From: Drosophila pseudoobscura
Taxonomy: Eukaryota > Arthropoda > Insecta > Diptera > Drosophilidae
Direction: 5' to 3'
Assembly: GCF_009870125.1 (NCBI RefSeq)
Contig: NC_046680.1
Span: 22,029,501 to 22,093,500 of the forward strand
DNA length: 64,000 nucleotides
In this document: positions 1 to 12,312 of the stretch, one piece after another
How the letters are laid out: each line of letters opens with the position of its first letter
Position numbering within the stretch: the stretch's first letter is position 1
The notes under the pieces: generated by a model
Told to the model about the DNA's origin: nothing
The model's input: only the letters and a program-made list of their open reading frames with translations
Database searches by the model: none
Made by a program: the position numbers and the translations under genes

Positions 1-635
1 TGCAGCACGCCGGGCACCACCCGGTGCTCGATGCCCGAGTACTCCCCCTCGAACTCGTCCCGCACGATCACGCAGTCGAACTTGCCGTACGGCGACTCGT
101 GTCCCTCCAGGTGTTGGCACACGGACACGTACGCGAACTGTTTCAGCTCCTTACGCAGCTTATCCAACCATTTGTGGCTCTTGATGGGTCCCCTAATGGA
201 GACTTTGTTGCGGTACAGCGACTCCAGCACCTCTGGCGACACGTCCTCGCTGTCGGGCGCCTTGTGCTCATGGAAGATGTCCCAGTCGATGGGCACCTTG
301 GCCGCACAGCAGACCTCCAGCACGGCATTCGTCAATTCCGCGCCCACGCCGTCGCCATCGATCATGGTTACCATCTTGCGCTTGGGGTCGGCTTTTCCCT
401 TGTCGGGTCCTTTGTCTGATTTTCCGGAACCCTTGGAAGGTTCTCCTGATTTCCCAGGACTCTTTCCGCATATGCTGCTCGCCTGGAGCTTGCCGCAGTC
501 CTTGGACTGGTTCTTCGACTGGTTCTTTGACTGGTCCTTTGACTGGTCCTTCGACTGGTCCTTCGAAGCATAACGCTGACAAAGCCCGAGGACTGCTCGC
601 CGCTGGCCCGATCGCAGCTGTCGGACAATGTTCAT
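1..635 (-). CDS. NAD-dependent isocitrate dehydrogenase-like protein, mitochondrial (5' part; runs off the window)
   Basis: Isocitrate/isopropylmalate dehydrogenase family enzyme, predicted to act in the mitochondrial matrix (isocitrate + NAD to 2-oxoglutarate). The ATG at 635-633 opens an uninterrupted frame of 211 codons to the window edge. Residues 1-22 (MNIVRQLRSGQRRAV...) are Arg-rich and lack acids, like a mitochondrial presequence. Residues 24-46 are SKDQ/SKNQ tandem repeats and 47-87 a Lys/Gly/Ser linker. The enzyme fold starts at 88 with MVTMIDGDGVGAEL, matching the family's start of the NAD fold, and includes KVSIRGPI and the family signature EGEYSGIEH. The isocitrate-binding stretch reads LRKELKQFAYVSVC where the catalytic alpha subunit has LRKTFDLYANVRPC, so the second Arg is absent, as in beta/gamma regulatory subunits. 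Drosophila has several such paralogues; from memory CG3483 of region 60D fits the position. Family certain; paralogue identity likely. Confidence 0.85.
   Translation of the reverse strand, partial: MNIVRQLRSGQRRAVLGLCQRYASKDQSKDQSKDQSKNQSKNQSKDCGKLQASSICGKSPGKSGEPSKGSGKSDKGPDKGKADPKRKMVTMIDGDGVGAELTNAVLEVCCAAKVPIDWDIFHEHKAPDSEDVSPEVLESLYRNKVSIRGPIKSHKWLDKLRKELKQFAYVSVCQHLEGHESPYGKFDCVIVRDEFEGEYSGIEHRVVPGVL
498..566 (-). repeat. 12-nt tandem repeat coding SKDQ/SKNQ
   Basis: Almost six copies of a 12-nt unit (tcctttgactgg on the plus strand) lie inside the IDH-like gene between the presequence and the catalytic fold. Each unit codes for Ser-Lys-Asp/Asn-Gln. Copies differ mainly at third positions and at one Asp/Asn codon, so the array has kept its frame. 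Confidence 0.85.
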
Positions 636-3600
636 TATATCAAATTTTGTTTATAAATATTCATTCTGTGTATGAAATGACATCGAAATGTCTGCTCATA
701 TGCTCGGCTCGGTTGAATTCGAAACTTCTGGCCGCAAATCGATTTGGCAGCATTTCAATGGCATTTTCCATAAATTCCCATTCCCGGCAATGGGTTGGCC
801 ACGCTTTGGCAGCGGATCCAAGTGGGTCAATGTGGGATTCAAAGGGCAGGCCGGTGCCGCCCCTCCCCATCGCCCACCCCCTTAATCGCTGATACCTGAC
901 GAGGTGGGTGGCTAGTGGGTGGGTGTTGGATGTCTGTGTAAAAGTGACAAATGGCATGTCAACGGCTCCTGGGGGAAAAACAATAACTGCCGCCGACAGA
1001 ATAATGTTTGCTCCACATCGTGGGCGTGGCAATTATGAGGCGTAGCCAGTGATTTTTCACACAACAGGAGCCAGGACCATGCCCATTAAAATCGAGCAGA
1101 CCATTAAGAGCAGACCACAGGGTACCAGCCTCAGAGAGGCAGGCAGGCCTCGGTGACAGGAGAATCCTGAAATAAATATGCAGTAATTATTCGGGGAAAC
1201 GCTGATTACAATTTAAGAATTATAAATTAAGCACGAAAGCTGTTCACCCAAGACAACGCGGATGGATCCCTAGTGATTCCAGGTTTACGACTACTACTTT
1301 TATGATCCACCTTTCACTAACTTCACTTCACTTCAGTTCAGTTCAGTTCACATGGAGCCAGAACTGGCTCCCTGTGTAATGTGTAATGTGTTTGTCTCTG
1401 GTTCTGCTTCTGCTTCTGGTTTACTATCATATTTTATCGCGTTTGGCCTCAATATTGACAGCTTCCTGCCCATAAAAGCCAACAAAGTGCAGTTGGCCAA
1501 CAAAGTCGCTCCAATGAATGGCCAAAAACTTAGAAAAACTTCGTGTAAACATTTGCCAACAGCAAAAGCAAAAGCAAAAGCAACTGAAACTGTAAGTGCA
1601 AGTGCAAGTGCAAAAGCAACGCCAGTGAGCCACACAATGTGTGAACTTTAACTATTATTAACCCCGAGCCCCGGCCTCGAGTTCATTGTGCAGTAAATTG
1701 AAAGTTAAGTCGAGACGAGGACCTGCTACAGAGGTGGATTGCGGGAGACAAAGGCCCCCTTCGTCGGGACTTCCTGACTTCCTGACTGGCAGATTCAATT
1801 CGAGCCTGAAATGGTTTCTCACTGTCAATATGTAAATTATGCTGCATCTGTATACCAGGAGCCAGGGCAAATGTCACTTGAAGCCGTTCTATAATCAACT
1901 CCAAACAATGAAACGTTCAAAGCCGTAGCCATGGGGAGACATGGATTGTTCCTCTGTGGCAGATTTTGTGCACTTGGCAACCGTTTAAAGATGTTGCTAA
2001 CATTACCCACAGAACAGTAGCAATAATCATGGTTGCAGGGGGAGGCCGGAGGGCGGAGGGCGGAGGGTCTGCCGGTTGGGTGGCTAAGGAAAACAATATA
2101 AATGCATGGCTTATTTGCAAGCTGTGTGCTCCCGAGTGCATGCCATGTTTGTGTGTGATGTTTGTGTGTGTGTGTGTGTGTTTGGGGGGGAACGCTCAAA
2201 GGGAAAACCGCACAAGTGAATTACTTTTAAACTCTGCTGCTGAACCCATTCAAACCCATTCGAGCCACTCGCACACGTGCTAGCTGATCTGCGACTGTGA
2301 CTCTGGAATATGCATCTATCTGCACGGATGGGCGATAGGTGAATGTGAATGTGAATGAGTCCTGTTATTACTTTCCTTTTCCGACGAAAGAGAAACGGAA
2401 ATTCTATCAGCAGCCCCAGTCTCGTCGCCGCTGAGTGCACTCCGATTTAGTAATCCGCGAGTCGAGAACACATTAGAGCTATTAAATGAATGACTACAGC
2501 TTTAGCGAGTGTGCACCATGGTGCAGAGTACGGTCTGAATGGGAAATTATGATCCCATGTCTCTGATTGTCTGTGCTCTGGGCTCATGAATAGAATATGG
2601 GAACTATATCGTTTCTAGGGGCTGAATGCTGATTTAAGGCTTTCCCGGGGGTCGACTCGAGCCGAGAGGCCTTCCCAAAAAAAGTTTTTCACACCCAAAT
2701 CTCCGGCCGTAGCTCCCCCCAGGAAGGGACAAATATCCTGGCCCTGGCACCCAGCACCCACTGTTTTCCTTGTTTATGTAGTCGGGCGACGTGCAACCCT
2801 TTTGTCGATGGGTTTCCCTTCGAAATTTAATGCCAGGTCAAGCGGCAGCAACAGAAGGACTGGAATGGAATCGAACGGAATGGAATGGAATGAAAAAAGG
2901 AGCAAAATACTGTTGCATATTTGATTGTCTCGTTCAATATTTGCATACTCGGACATTTGCTCTTCTGACCCTTGATCTCCTCATCCTTTTCAGACTCCGC
3001 TCCCTCAGCTCTTGTTGGCTTACAGTTCGTTTGCTCTGGCTTCCGTCCTGGGATCCCTGTCAGAGTCAAGTTATCGACTCCAAGGTGCCTCTGAAGATGC
3101 GTCGTCGTCGTCGCTATGCAAACAGAATCCTGCCAGACAGCACAATTTGCATCCCTATTCTTTTTTTTGTTTTCTTCCGGTCTCATCTGTATCGAATTGT
3201 GGCCCCTCCCCCCTTGGCTGTTAATTCCAGGTCGAGGTCCAGGTAAAAGCTTGGGAAGACAGGCACCTGCTCGAATCGGTTTACGGAAAACGCAATCCCA
3301 GCACGTAGCCGATGCACTGGGACGAAGCGGACAATCCCCTGTAACTGGTGGCTGGATTTGGCCAATATTTTATTATTTATAGCCACCCAAAATAATAATC
3401 AAAAACCCCAATAGCCAAGTGCTATCCAGGACTTGTTTTTACCACAACTGAATGATTAATTGAGCGTTTTTGAGCGCCGAATGGCTAAATGCTTGCCTCT
3501 ATTTGTGATCCCGATTGAGCGGCACTTATATCATATAATATTTACACGCAATCGCACACACCCACGACACTATGCTGCATGTCGTTTGAAAATAGGAATA

Positions 3601-6600
3601 TTAAAGTGTGATTTATTGCAGAGTGCACAGGGCACTCGGATGATGGTTTAGCGACTCGGAAAGGACACATTTCCGAGTCTTTAAAGTACACATTGTTTCC
3701 AGTTGCTGCTTCCTATTTTTATTGATTATTGTCCTCATAAATCGGACAGTTTCCATTGTAACAATTTTCCTGTAGAGGAGTTTCCAAAGTCATTCCACAA
3801 AGGATCGATAAAAAGCTTTGATTTATTTTAGAATTTATTTAAATGCATATTTTATGTGGAAAAAAACACTACCTGGCGCATTCACACGTAACGAAAGGCG
3901 GCAACGATTCAATTTTCCTTGAAATTAATTGAAATTTTGATTATTCCCTGGGGGGAATATTTTTGAATTGTTGTGATTAAATCCCCCATCTGTGGAGTGC
4001 CAAATCAGGAGGAGCTTTTGTCCAAGGACAATAATGGATTTAATTGTCAATCCGTTGCCGAAGCAACAGAATCAATTAAATGGCGATTAAAAGTGCTTAT
4101 GACAATAATTGATGCCCCGTAGCCCCACACCCCCAGAGCCCCACCATTCGACGGCCAATCGAGTGGACATACTTTGTGGCAGGCCGCAGAAACCCGATTT
4201 CATTGACAAATGCTCTTGAGATTTGATGGCACATGGGGGTTCCGTTCCGCTCCGTTCTGTCCGGATGAAATAAACATTTTTAATCGAGCTGGGAGTCCGG
4301 GCAGACATGGCAAATATTTGCCTGTTCTGCTGGATTGATTAGCTGTTCAACAGTTAGTCGGACTTCTGGTCAAAACAGTGGGGGAGGGGAGCAGGGGGGC
4401 GATTATAGACGAGTAAATAAAATGTGAGTAAATAAACAGACAGTTATTTGGTGTACTCGGTGTTTGTTTAAGGGTAAATGGCGTATTATTTTAGAGTAGC
4501 TAACAGCCCTCCAATCTACAGACGAATTACAATTAAAGTGCGCATAAATTCGGGCGAATACGCATGGATATTCCCGGAGATATTGGCATATATATGTTAT
4601 TCCAGTCACAGCACAGTGGGAGGACTGGGGAGCACTGAGCAGTATTGTGCACGCAGTGCGGTTTGTTTATGCGTCCGTCGAAGCGTAAAAAGTCGCGAGT
4701 TCTGACAGTTAAATATGGTTGGATATTTTTTACGAGCGACGCTGCCTTGCCGCACGGACCACTGCACGTTGCGCAGACAGGCGGCCGCAACAAAAGGAGC
4801 ACAAAAGTTAATTAATTTCAAGTTAAAGGACAACCTCGAATGTGCTGCGAATCGTCATTTGTTTGCCTCCCCCGTCTGCTCTGCATATCTCAGCGAAACG
4901 CGTGACAGAGCTGGACGGATGTTCTGTGGGAGGGATGGTCCTGCAGCTCACATAAATTGATTCCATACAAAAGGGATAATTCATTTTGGTTTCGTTTCGT
5001 TTCGTTTGCACCTCGATTCCCGGTTGCATTGTCCGCCGCCGGACCGGATGCCCGGCTGGGGCTCCGACTTAAAACCTGGATTACTGTCGTCCGCACTCTT
5101 GCCGGACTATGTGATAAATCATTGGCCCGCCCCCTGCCCCGTTCAGGGCGGTCCTCGCTTCAGATTAAGCCAAAGAACCAAAGAATAGGCGATGTTATGG
5201 CAGTTCGGTTTAAGGTTGCAAACTTGATTAAATATCACATTTTAGCCCCTGGCCTTTGTCAGTCGCCTCTAATTGGTTTACCAACATTTAACACCACGAC
5301 CGGAGGACATCCTGCATCCTGGCTGCTGCAACTTAAAATGGAGCTCACGTATGGAGCTGCCGTCGCGAAAGCAACTCGGGAGCAACGTCTTGGGCAAGTC
5401 AATTTATATCAAGTGCTGGAAAATGGACAGCAACACGTTGTGCGGGAAGTGACAGGTACATAGAGCTCTTGGCCTGCTCATAACTCAACGGAAGGGAGGC
5501 ACGGCACCGGGCGGCACGGGAGGACATTTCCCCACAAGAAGACAACGTCAAAAATTTAATTACAGCTACATATTAGCTAGTTCTTGCATAAACAACAAAC
5601 AGACACCAAAAATTGCAGGACACCCCCATACACTCCCTCTTCCCCCTCCTGCTGTCAGTCCCGCTTCCTGGCTGGACAAACTTGAGCCAATTTCATGCTG
5701 AAGCCCAGCAGAACCGAAAGGCAAAAACTGACGTCTATTACTTGCTTTCTCAGCTTTCCCAGCCCCCTACTCGTCCCCTCTGCCGCCGTGGGAGGGCGGG
5801 CTGCTGTACATTTGGCCAGCGCTACTCACTGTCTGGGGCCAGGGCCATAAATTATTAAATTTTAACAAGTTTTTATGCAACGGCCACTTCCTGTCTCCTC
5901 GTCTCCTTGTCTGTCTGCCCTAGAACATCTCCAGTGCCCACCCTCGTCCTGCCTGCTCGCGTACCCAGTGGCCTCCAATGGAGAAACTTGGCTTACTTTG
6001 TCCGAGTGGCGTCCTGGGCCGGAACGTGACTGAAAAACCGCGCTGCGGTGCCGCGCCCCTAATTGCAAAGCATGCGGCTACATTGATTGCAATAATGATT
6101 GCATTAATAGGAACAGAACAACTTTTCCCTCCGCAAATTGCATTTGAAAACTGGAGCAAACACTCTTGCCCACTGGTCTCCAAGTCAATTATTCCAATTA
6201 AAATAACAAATACTCCTGGATTGATTACATTTACGAGAACTCAACAACTGTCGGGCAAAACAACTGCTGCAACCATCGATTCATTGTTCAGAGTTCAATC
6301 GAAGGCTATTAAGAAATTAGCTCTATCTTAGGACTCCTTGTAGATTGTGCCTGCCATAAGAGCCACCTGCAGCACATCCTGAGGATGCTAAACGTATAAT
6401 TCCAAGCGTTTAATGTGGTTATATCTAGATGAGAATAATTAAAAACTTTCTTTTAATGGATTTAATTACATGAAAACTGAGAGGAGAAAATAAGATAAAG
6501 AGCAACATAGGAAAAGTATTTCATTCGACTCTTCTTTTGTGTTGCTGCAACACAAAAGGGCCATCAAAAGATTAAAATAAATAATTATAATTAAAACTAC

Positions 6601-7090
6601 AATGGAGATGGAGCTGGAGATGGAGCTGGAGATGGAGGGCGCTGCTGCAACGAACACAAGGGTTAATTACCACTAGCCGAACGAAAGTCACACGTGAATC
6701 CTCTGGCCAAGGACCTGCAGCAGGCAGCAGGCGGCAGCAGGCAGAAATTGTGGCCATAATTACAGAATATTATGCTGCTTAACCTTAACGAGCATCTTCT
6801 GACACTGGCAGTGGCAGTGGCTCCAGCTCCGGCACCGTCTGATGGGGATGTACATTATTTATGCCATTATGTGCGAGGCGTGAATGCTGCTGAAGAGCTG
6901 CGTAACGTAGCCGACCTGTGGATGTGTCCAAATCTGTGCGCAAATTTATTCAAAACTGAGCACCACGTGACCGACATGACAAAGCAGTCGAGCATCCCCA
7001 AAATATGCATATGGCCTGACATCTGATGTGGGATATGGCATCCCATTTGTGCGATGTGCAACTATCAAAGGCTCACATCCAGATGGGGTT

Positions 7091-7120
7091 GCGGGTGCGG
7101 GTGCGGGTGCGGGTGCGGGT
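7091..7120 (+). repeat. (GCGGGT)5 microsatellite
   Basis: Five perfect copies of GCGGGT followed by a G-rich run. A similar array lies near 11880-11920. Confidence 0.9.
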
Positions 7121-8576
7121 GGGGGTGCCGTGCCCCCTTCTTTCCAATTTCCATTTGAATGACGCTTTCATTGAATTTGGAAACAATTTTATGGGATAGT
7201 CGTACCTTTTGTGGGCTCGAAAGGATTAAAGAGGGTTTCGCCAGCCTTAAATCATGAAATCATGGTTCGTATCCGAACAGAAGCCCCACTTATTATTAAT
7301 GAAAATTGTTTCGCCTGCCAATTGCTGTTACAGAACTCAACGGCAGACAAAAAGTCAAGAAAATTATAATAAAAATGAAATTTCCTTAGTTTTATTATGC
7401 AAATTGCTAATTGCACTCATCAGCGGTGGGGGATCCTGGCGCGGCGCGCGCTCTCCTAATGAGAAATGCAAAATAGTCTCAATTTATAAAATGTTCAATG
7501 GAAAAGCAGATGAAAACAAAAAGAAAAGTGCAAAAAAGACGAGAAAAAGATGAGCGGAGAGTTCGTTAGGGCAAAAATTAAGCATTGACTCGAGAACTGA
7601 GGGACGCCGGAACGCCGGGACGAAAGGAGGATGGAGATGGGACTGTATAGAAACTTAAGTGCCCAGAAACGCGCACGCACTGAGGCGTACAAATTGTTAC
7701 GGGACCTGGAGTGGCGGACAGAGAGAGAGAGAGAGCTCCGAGTGGGTCTCCACGGCTCTTGCGTGGACTTAAACAAAGGCTTCGCAGCGCCTTTTCTTCG
7801 GCGGTACTTTTTTTTTTGTTTTTTGCCTGCTGCTCCTTTATCACTATAGTGGGCGCCACACGGCAAGGGCAGCCGAGAGCTGCATGGCTCCCAGCCCAGT
7901 CCCCAGGTCCCAGTCTCTTAGGAGTGGAGAAATGGCCAGAGAATGTCACGGATGCCACAGCAACGCGCAATAAGTGTGAAGTATTTGCATGAGAATAAAC
8001 AGGGAACAGCAAGAGAGAGGGGAAAGTGGAAGTAGACAAGGAAATATAATAAATAAAAGAGAGAATAAAAGCTGGTGGCTGGTAGTGCCAGTGCCAGTGC
8101 CTGTGCCTGTGCCTTATGGAACCACTTTCGAGGCTATTAACAAATTTCAGGTACTAAAACTCTTTGTGCATACATATATATATGCAGAATATTTGCAACA
8201 CAAGAAGTGCAACAGACATTAGTAAATATGATATATATGATATGCAAATCCCAGATGTATTGTAATTATTTCCATTACCTGTCGTCTCCAGCATCCAGAC
8301 TCTTCCCATTTCATTGCCAACTGTTCCGCCCAGCCAGCCCTGTATAACAGTTTCGCATGACAATGCAACGCGTCGGCCATTAGAACAGCACACTCCTTTG
8401 GCGCCTGGCGATGCGAAGCATCTTCTGCCGGCGGAGAGGACGAGAGTAACTTTACATAAATTTACTCAATTTGAAGCTGGAATCATTTGCATATTTTATA
8501 CATCTTGATGAAGCGACTGAACTGCCATGTAGAACCGGCATAATTGAGGCTATCAACTGCTGCTGCCGGCTGCATG

Positions 8577-8600
8577 CCCATACCCATACCCATACCCATA
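8577..8600 (+). repeat. (CCCATA)4 microsatellite
   Basis: Four perfect CCCATA units followed by one degenerate unit, in non-coding DNA. Confidence 0.9.
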
Positions 8601-8820
8601 CCCACACGCAGTCTCAGTCCCGTACTCGTACGGTGCGAATGCAAATGAAACAAAGGAGGTGCCGAGGCAATATCAGTAGTAGTATTTTCCTGCTTACGAA
8701 AATGGAAATAACCGCACCGCATCCCCCCCACCCACATTCAATAAGCCGAATTGATGTACACATAGATGCCGGAAAATACCATTAGGTATACTATAGCTAC
8801 ACCCAAGGCAAAAATATACC

Positions 8821-8842
8821 TTAAATATTCTAGAATATTTAA
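8821..8842. repeat. 22-bp perfect palindrome containing a heat-shock-element-like core
   Basis: Both strands read identically over 22 bp (TTAAATATTC then TAGAATATTTAA). The centre TTCTAGAA is a tail-to-tail pair of HSF half sites. It sits just 3' of several ATACC/GGTAT words (8772-8820) that resemble Ohler motif 6. No gene is recognised within 1.3 kb. Confidence 0.7.
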
Positions 8843-10219
8843 TCGCGAGGATAACATTCGGCTGGAAATTTATCCTAGGTTATATTTTAAATGCCAAGTT
8901 TTAGATGGTCCTAAAGATGGATCCCTACACAACGATAAACATACATATAAATATACATACATATGTATGCATGTGGGCCTCGGGGAAAAGGAGGAAATGG
9001 AACATCCGATGCAAAGTACTAAAGTGCGCCACTGGAAAACGCAGAAAGTGGCAAAAACATGGACACGGACACAGTCACGGACACAGAGACACACGCGAAA
9101 GCCAACCCAACTGCGAGTACGACTGCGAGTGCGAGTACTCGTATCACTCGGCCTGCAGACTCCAGTGAACCGAACTGCACCGAAAACTAAAATAAAGTGC
9201 CTAGCCACCAGGACACTCAGGCACACACACACACAAACACACACATGGGCCGTCTGATAATGCTGATGACTCCTAAGATGGAAGCCGCCGACTCCTGGGC
9301 TCCTGATGACATTGCCCGACGCGGGGAGGGGAAGAGGGATGAGCAACGAATCCGAAAATCTGAATGCAGAAGCGAGGGAAATGGATAGCCATGAATGAAT
9401 GCATAGCGGATGGCTGCAGCGATTCTCGCCCGCCACCAGAGCACCGATTACAACAACAATTAGGGCCCAGAAAGATGGCCAAATGGAGTAGAAGCAGTCA
9501 GCAGAGAGGGTGCGGACAGGGACGCAGTGCAAGGCTGTGGGGATAAGCAAAATAATGTGACAAGGCTAAATGGCGTAGCTGACATTGCACAACTCCGGCC
9601 GGGCTCTGGTTCGAGCTCCCGGGCATGGCCAAAAGCCAGAAGATGTCGGCAGCGGAACAGACAGACAGCCAAAGGGAAAGAGAAAGAGAGAAAGAGCAAA
9701 AGGGAGAGATGAAGTGAACAAGAAATAGAAAGAAAGGCCAGCGGGTCGCCGTCATGGCGACGCGGCCAAGATTTCAGTATTTTAAACAGTTGACTAAGCC
9801 AAACTTTTGTGACTTTTAATTGCTGTAAAACGTAATTACACGCTGCTTGGGTGAGGCTCTGTCTGTGCGAGTCTCCGGTATGCGGCCTTCCCGATGTTCA
9901 TTCTCTTTGTGGTTAGCTAATTAAAACTAACGGTATTGGGGACTTTAAACTTCAATAAAATCTTGAATATTCCTTTGAATGAGGATTACTCTCATAAACT
10001 TCAATTTAGTTGCCAGAGCTGCAACTCGACAAGCGTCTAACACGAGTGCAGTTTTTGGGAAAGAGAATTAATTTCTTCATTACAAATTATTTAAAAACTC
10101 AAACTTTTCCATTCGGGCGGGACAGCATAGTTGTGAGATCATTAGAATGTGTGACAGTGCGTGAAATATACATACATATGTACATACATATTATACAGAA
10201 ATGAAAGCTGCAAACTTAC

Positions 10220-10368
10220 CGTAGTGTTTGTGCTTTTTCAAACGTGCCAGAGTCGCCAACGAACAACTCCGTGGATCCATTCTTTATGGATTCCTGGTTG
10301 CTGATCGAAGGAGATATTCTGCTTTCCGATCTCACTGACTTCGTGTTGAAGCTTAATGCCGGCGGCAT
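10220..10368 (-). CDS. Candidate first coding exon of an unidentified minus-strand gene
   Basis: Reading leftward, an ATG at 10368-10366 in good context (A at -3) begins MPPALSFNTKSVRSESRISP and runs 49 codons plus 2 nt to a strong donor (CG|GTAAGTTTG; GT at 10219-10218). The frame is open upstream of the ATG as far as a TAA near 10457, and a good acceptor (pyrimidine tract, then CAG|) lies at 10496/10495. The whole exon could thus be 10220-10495, with about 127 nt of 5' UTR. Residues are polar and Ser-rich, ending ELFVGDSGTFEKAQTLR, and suggest an intrinsically disordered N-terminus. I do not recognise the protein and found no convincing next exon at lower coordinates. A plus-strand ORF also covers this stretch but starts with GTG and has no donor. 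Confidence 0.4.
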
Positions 10369-12273
10369 GCTTGGATTAGACTTCACGGACCTCCTCCAGA
10401 GCAGCCTTTCGGTATCTTGTCCCAGAATAGCCGCTCTACATCGGATCCCCGAATATGATTACCTCCCCCGGTCGCATCCCCCGCTGGACCCACAGCTGGA
10501 TGGAGTGAAAAAAAGATAAGACTGATGCAAAGATCATTTTAAAGCTACATATTTCCTATGGGGAGCTTTCCTTAAGCTTTGAGTTTGAGCTTTACTTTTG
10601 GTTACTCTGCTCTGCTTGTGGAATACGAGAGACAAAGTTGGATTACATGACTCTCTCTAGCTCAACAAAGTTCTCTCTCTCCCGATACTATAGCTTTTTT
10701 TGCTTGTTTTGCTTAGATAAGCTTATGCGCCCCCTTAGTTTAATTTCACCTTAAGCATAGAATCGACAATACTGGAGTGTGGACTACCATTTATATGTTT
10801 TCGTTTGAAATGAATTACTCTGAATATTCGTACCCAGCTGACAGGACTGCATGTGTAACCCACTAAAGCCAAACATTCAAGTCGTTGGCAGCGCACTCAT
10901 GCATAAGATCTACAATCGACGTGTTTCAATCGATACTCGTAATAAAACACTCAAGCCCACACGAATGCACACTATGGACTGCACTTCGAATCTACTAGTA
11001 CTTGCAGCTTATACAAATACTTCGAAACTTGCCCTGTAAAAGTTGGAAGGCAAATATGTACATGTGTGAGTATATTTGGCTTACATAGTTTTCACAAACC
11101 CTTAAGGGTCGCCTAACAAAATGTTTAATAAACGGAAGATTTTCGAATTAATAGAGGAAAACGAAAAGGTTACCAATGGAAATTAACAACAAATTTCGGT
11201 ATTTGATCTTTCATTTTTGGCCTGATAACAGTGTTTTATGCGTAGACATCATATGGCTTGCGTATACAGTTTGTAGAGTAAAACGGGCCCAAAGACCAAC
11301 CACTCGAATACCCATTCACCCATAAAGTCCAATGAACGGCGTGCAGTGGTCCACATTCGATGTCCATGTCCTTCTGTAGGGTGCAGGCTGCAGGCCGCCA
11401 CTGCAACCCCAACGAGTTGTTCAATTGCCAGACCATAAACGTGTGCGTTTTGTACTTTTTGCCGACTATTCCCTTTTGTTAGCTTGATTTAGACGGCAGT
11501 ATAGATGAATTATTATTGTTAAATATGAATATTTATTGCATTTTGCGGGGCAATTGTTGTAAAACGAGAGAAAATCCCCGTCCCTGAACGCCAGCTGATG
11601 CATAAAGCCTTTGATCTTCAGGACAATCTGTGGAAATGCTCTTTTATGTATATATTTTATGGCCACGCTTAGTCCCAGACTCTACAGTATTATATAATGC
11701 ATTTTCTCCCGCTTTCATTGGCAAATTTTCATGATAAAATTTTCGAGTTCTTTCTGGCGCTGCCTTTTGAGTGGGGGACGACGACAAGAGCCTACAAAAT
11801 GTAATTACACAAAAGTTTGTCGAGAGACCAAAAATCATAAAATGAGCAAGTTTTAGGAGTAATCAAAATATGGCTAGAGTGTGGGTGTGGGTGCGGATGT
11901 GGGTGCGGGTGCGGGTGCGGCAAGGAGCTGCTCTAGAATGCACTTTAATTGAAACTTTTGTGCAAATCAAAGACACCACAAAAACTGGTCGAAATGCAAT
12001 TAGTTTTAAAGTGCAATGTAATTGCATTTCCATTAGAAAGCTAGGAAAACAATCATATTAAAAATAACCAACAGCCAAGTTGCTCTTGGCAAATGCACTG
12101 GGCTTAAGCGAAAAGAGCAGACGGGAAGGCGGAAATAAATAATTTATGAGGAACCCCTCTCGACTTGGGCCTGTTGGGGGAGCTGTTCTTTGGCCATAAA
12201 TTGTTACGGCTTTCGGCTTTACCTTATGCAGATTTGTTTGACTTCAAAGAAGGCAACAAATTGCCCCAACACT

Positions 12274-12275
<2 letters not shown>

Positions 12276-12311
<36 letters not shown>
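12276..12311 (+). repeat. (CTG)12 microsatellite
   Basis: Twelve perfect CTG units followed by CAGCTGCTG and GTT units. It is not within a supported coding frame. Confidence 0.9.

Positions 12312-12312
<1 letters not shown>

Larger units (their letters stand above)
636..10219. other. Long stretch with no supported coding sequence
   Basis: No open frame here has an ATG, flanking splice sites and coding character together. It contains AT-rich runs, poly-purine runs and microsatellites: (TG)n near 2164-2180, AAAAGC copies near 1560-1581, a 12-bp GGAGATGGAGCT-type repeat near 6604-6640, and GCGGGT and CCCATA arrays (listed separately). It could be the intron of a larger minus-strand gene whose first coding exon is at 10220-10368, or plain intergenic regulatory DNA. 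Confidence 0.6.

Noticed and set aside
4957-5463. 168-codon plus-strand frame
   Set aside because: Begins with TTG, has no domain, no splice borders and no codon-bias feel. Spans microsatellite TTTCG repeats.
8870-9550. 226-codon minus-strand frame
   Set aside because: Openness comes from CA/TG and TCGGACAC-like repeats read as CVCVCVC and RTRSRTR. No gene features.
10244-10519. 91-codon plus-strand frame over the candidate minus-strand exon
   Set aside because: Starts with GTG and has no donor. The minus strand has a better acceptor, ATG and donor.
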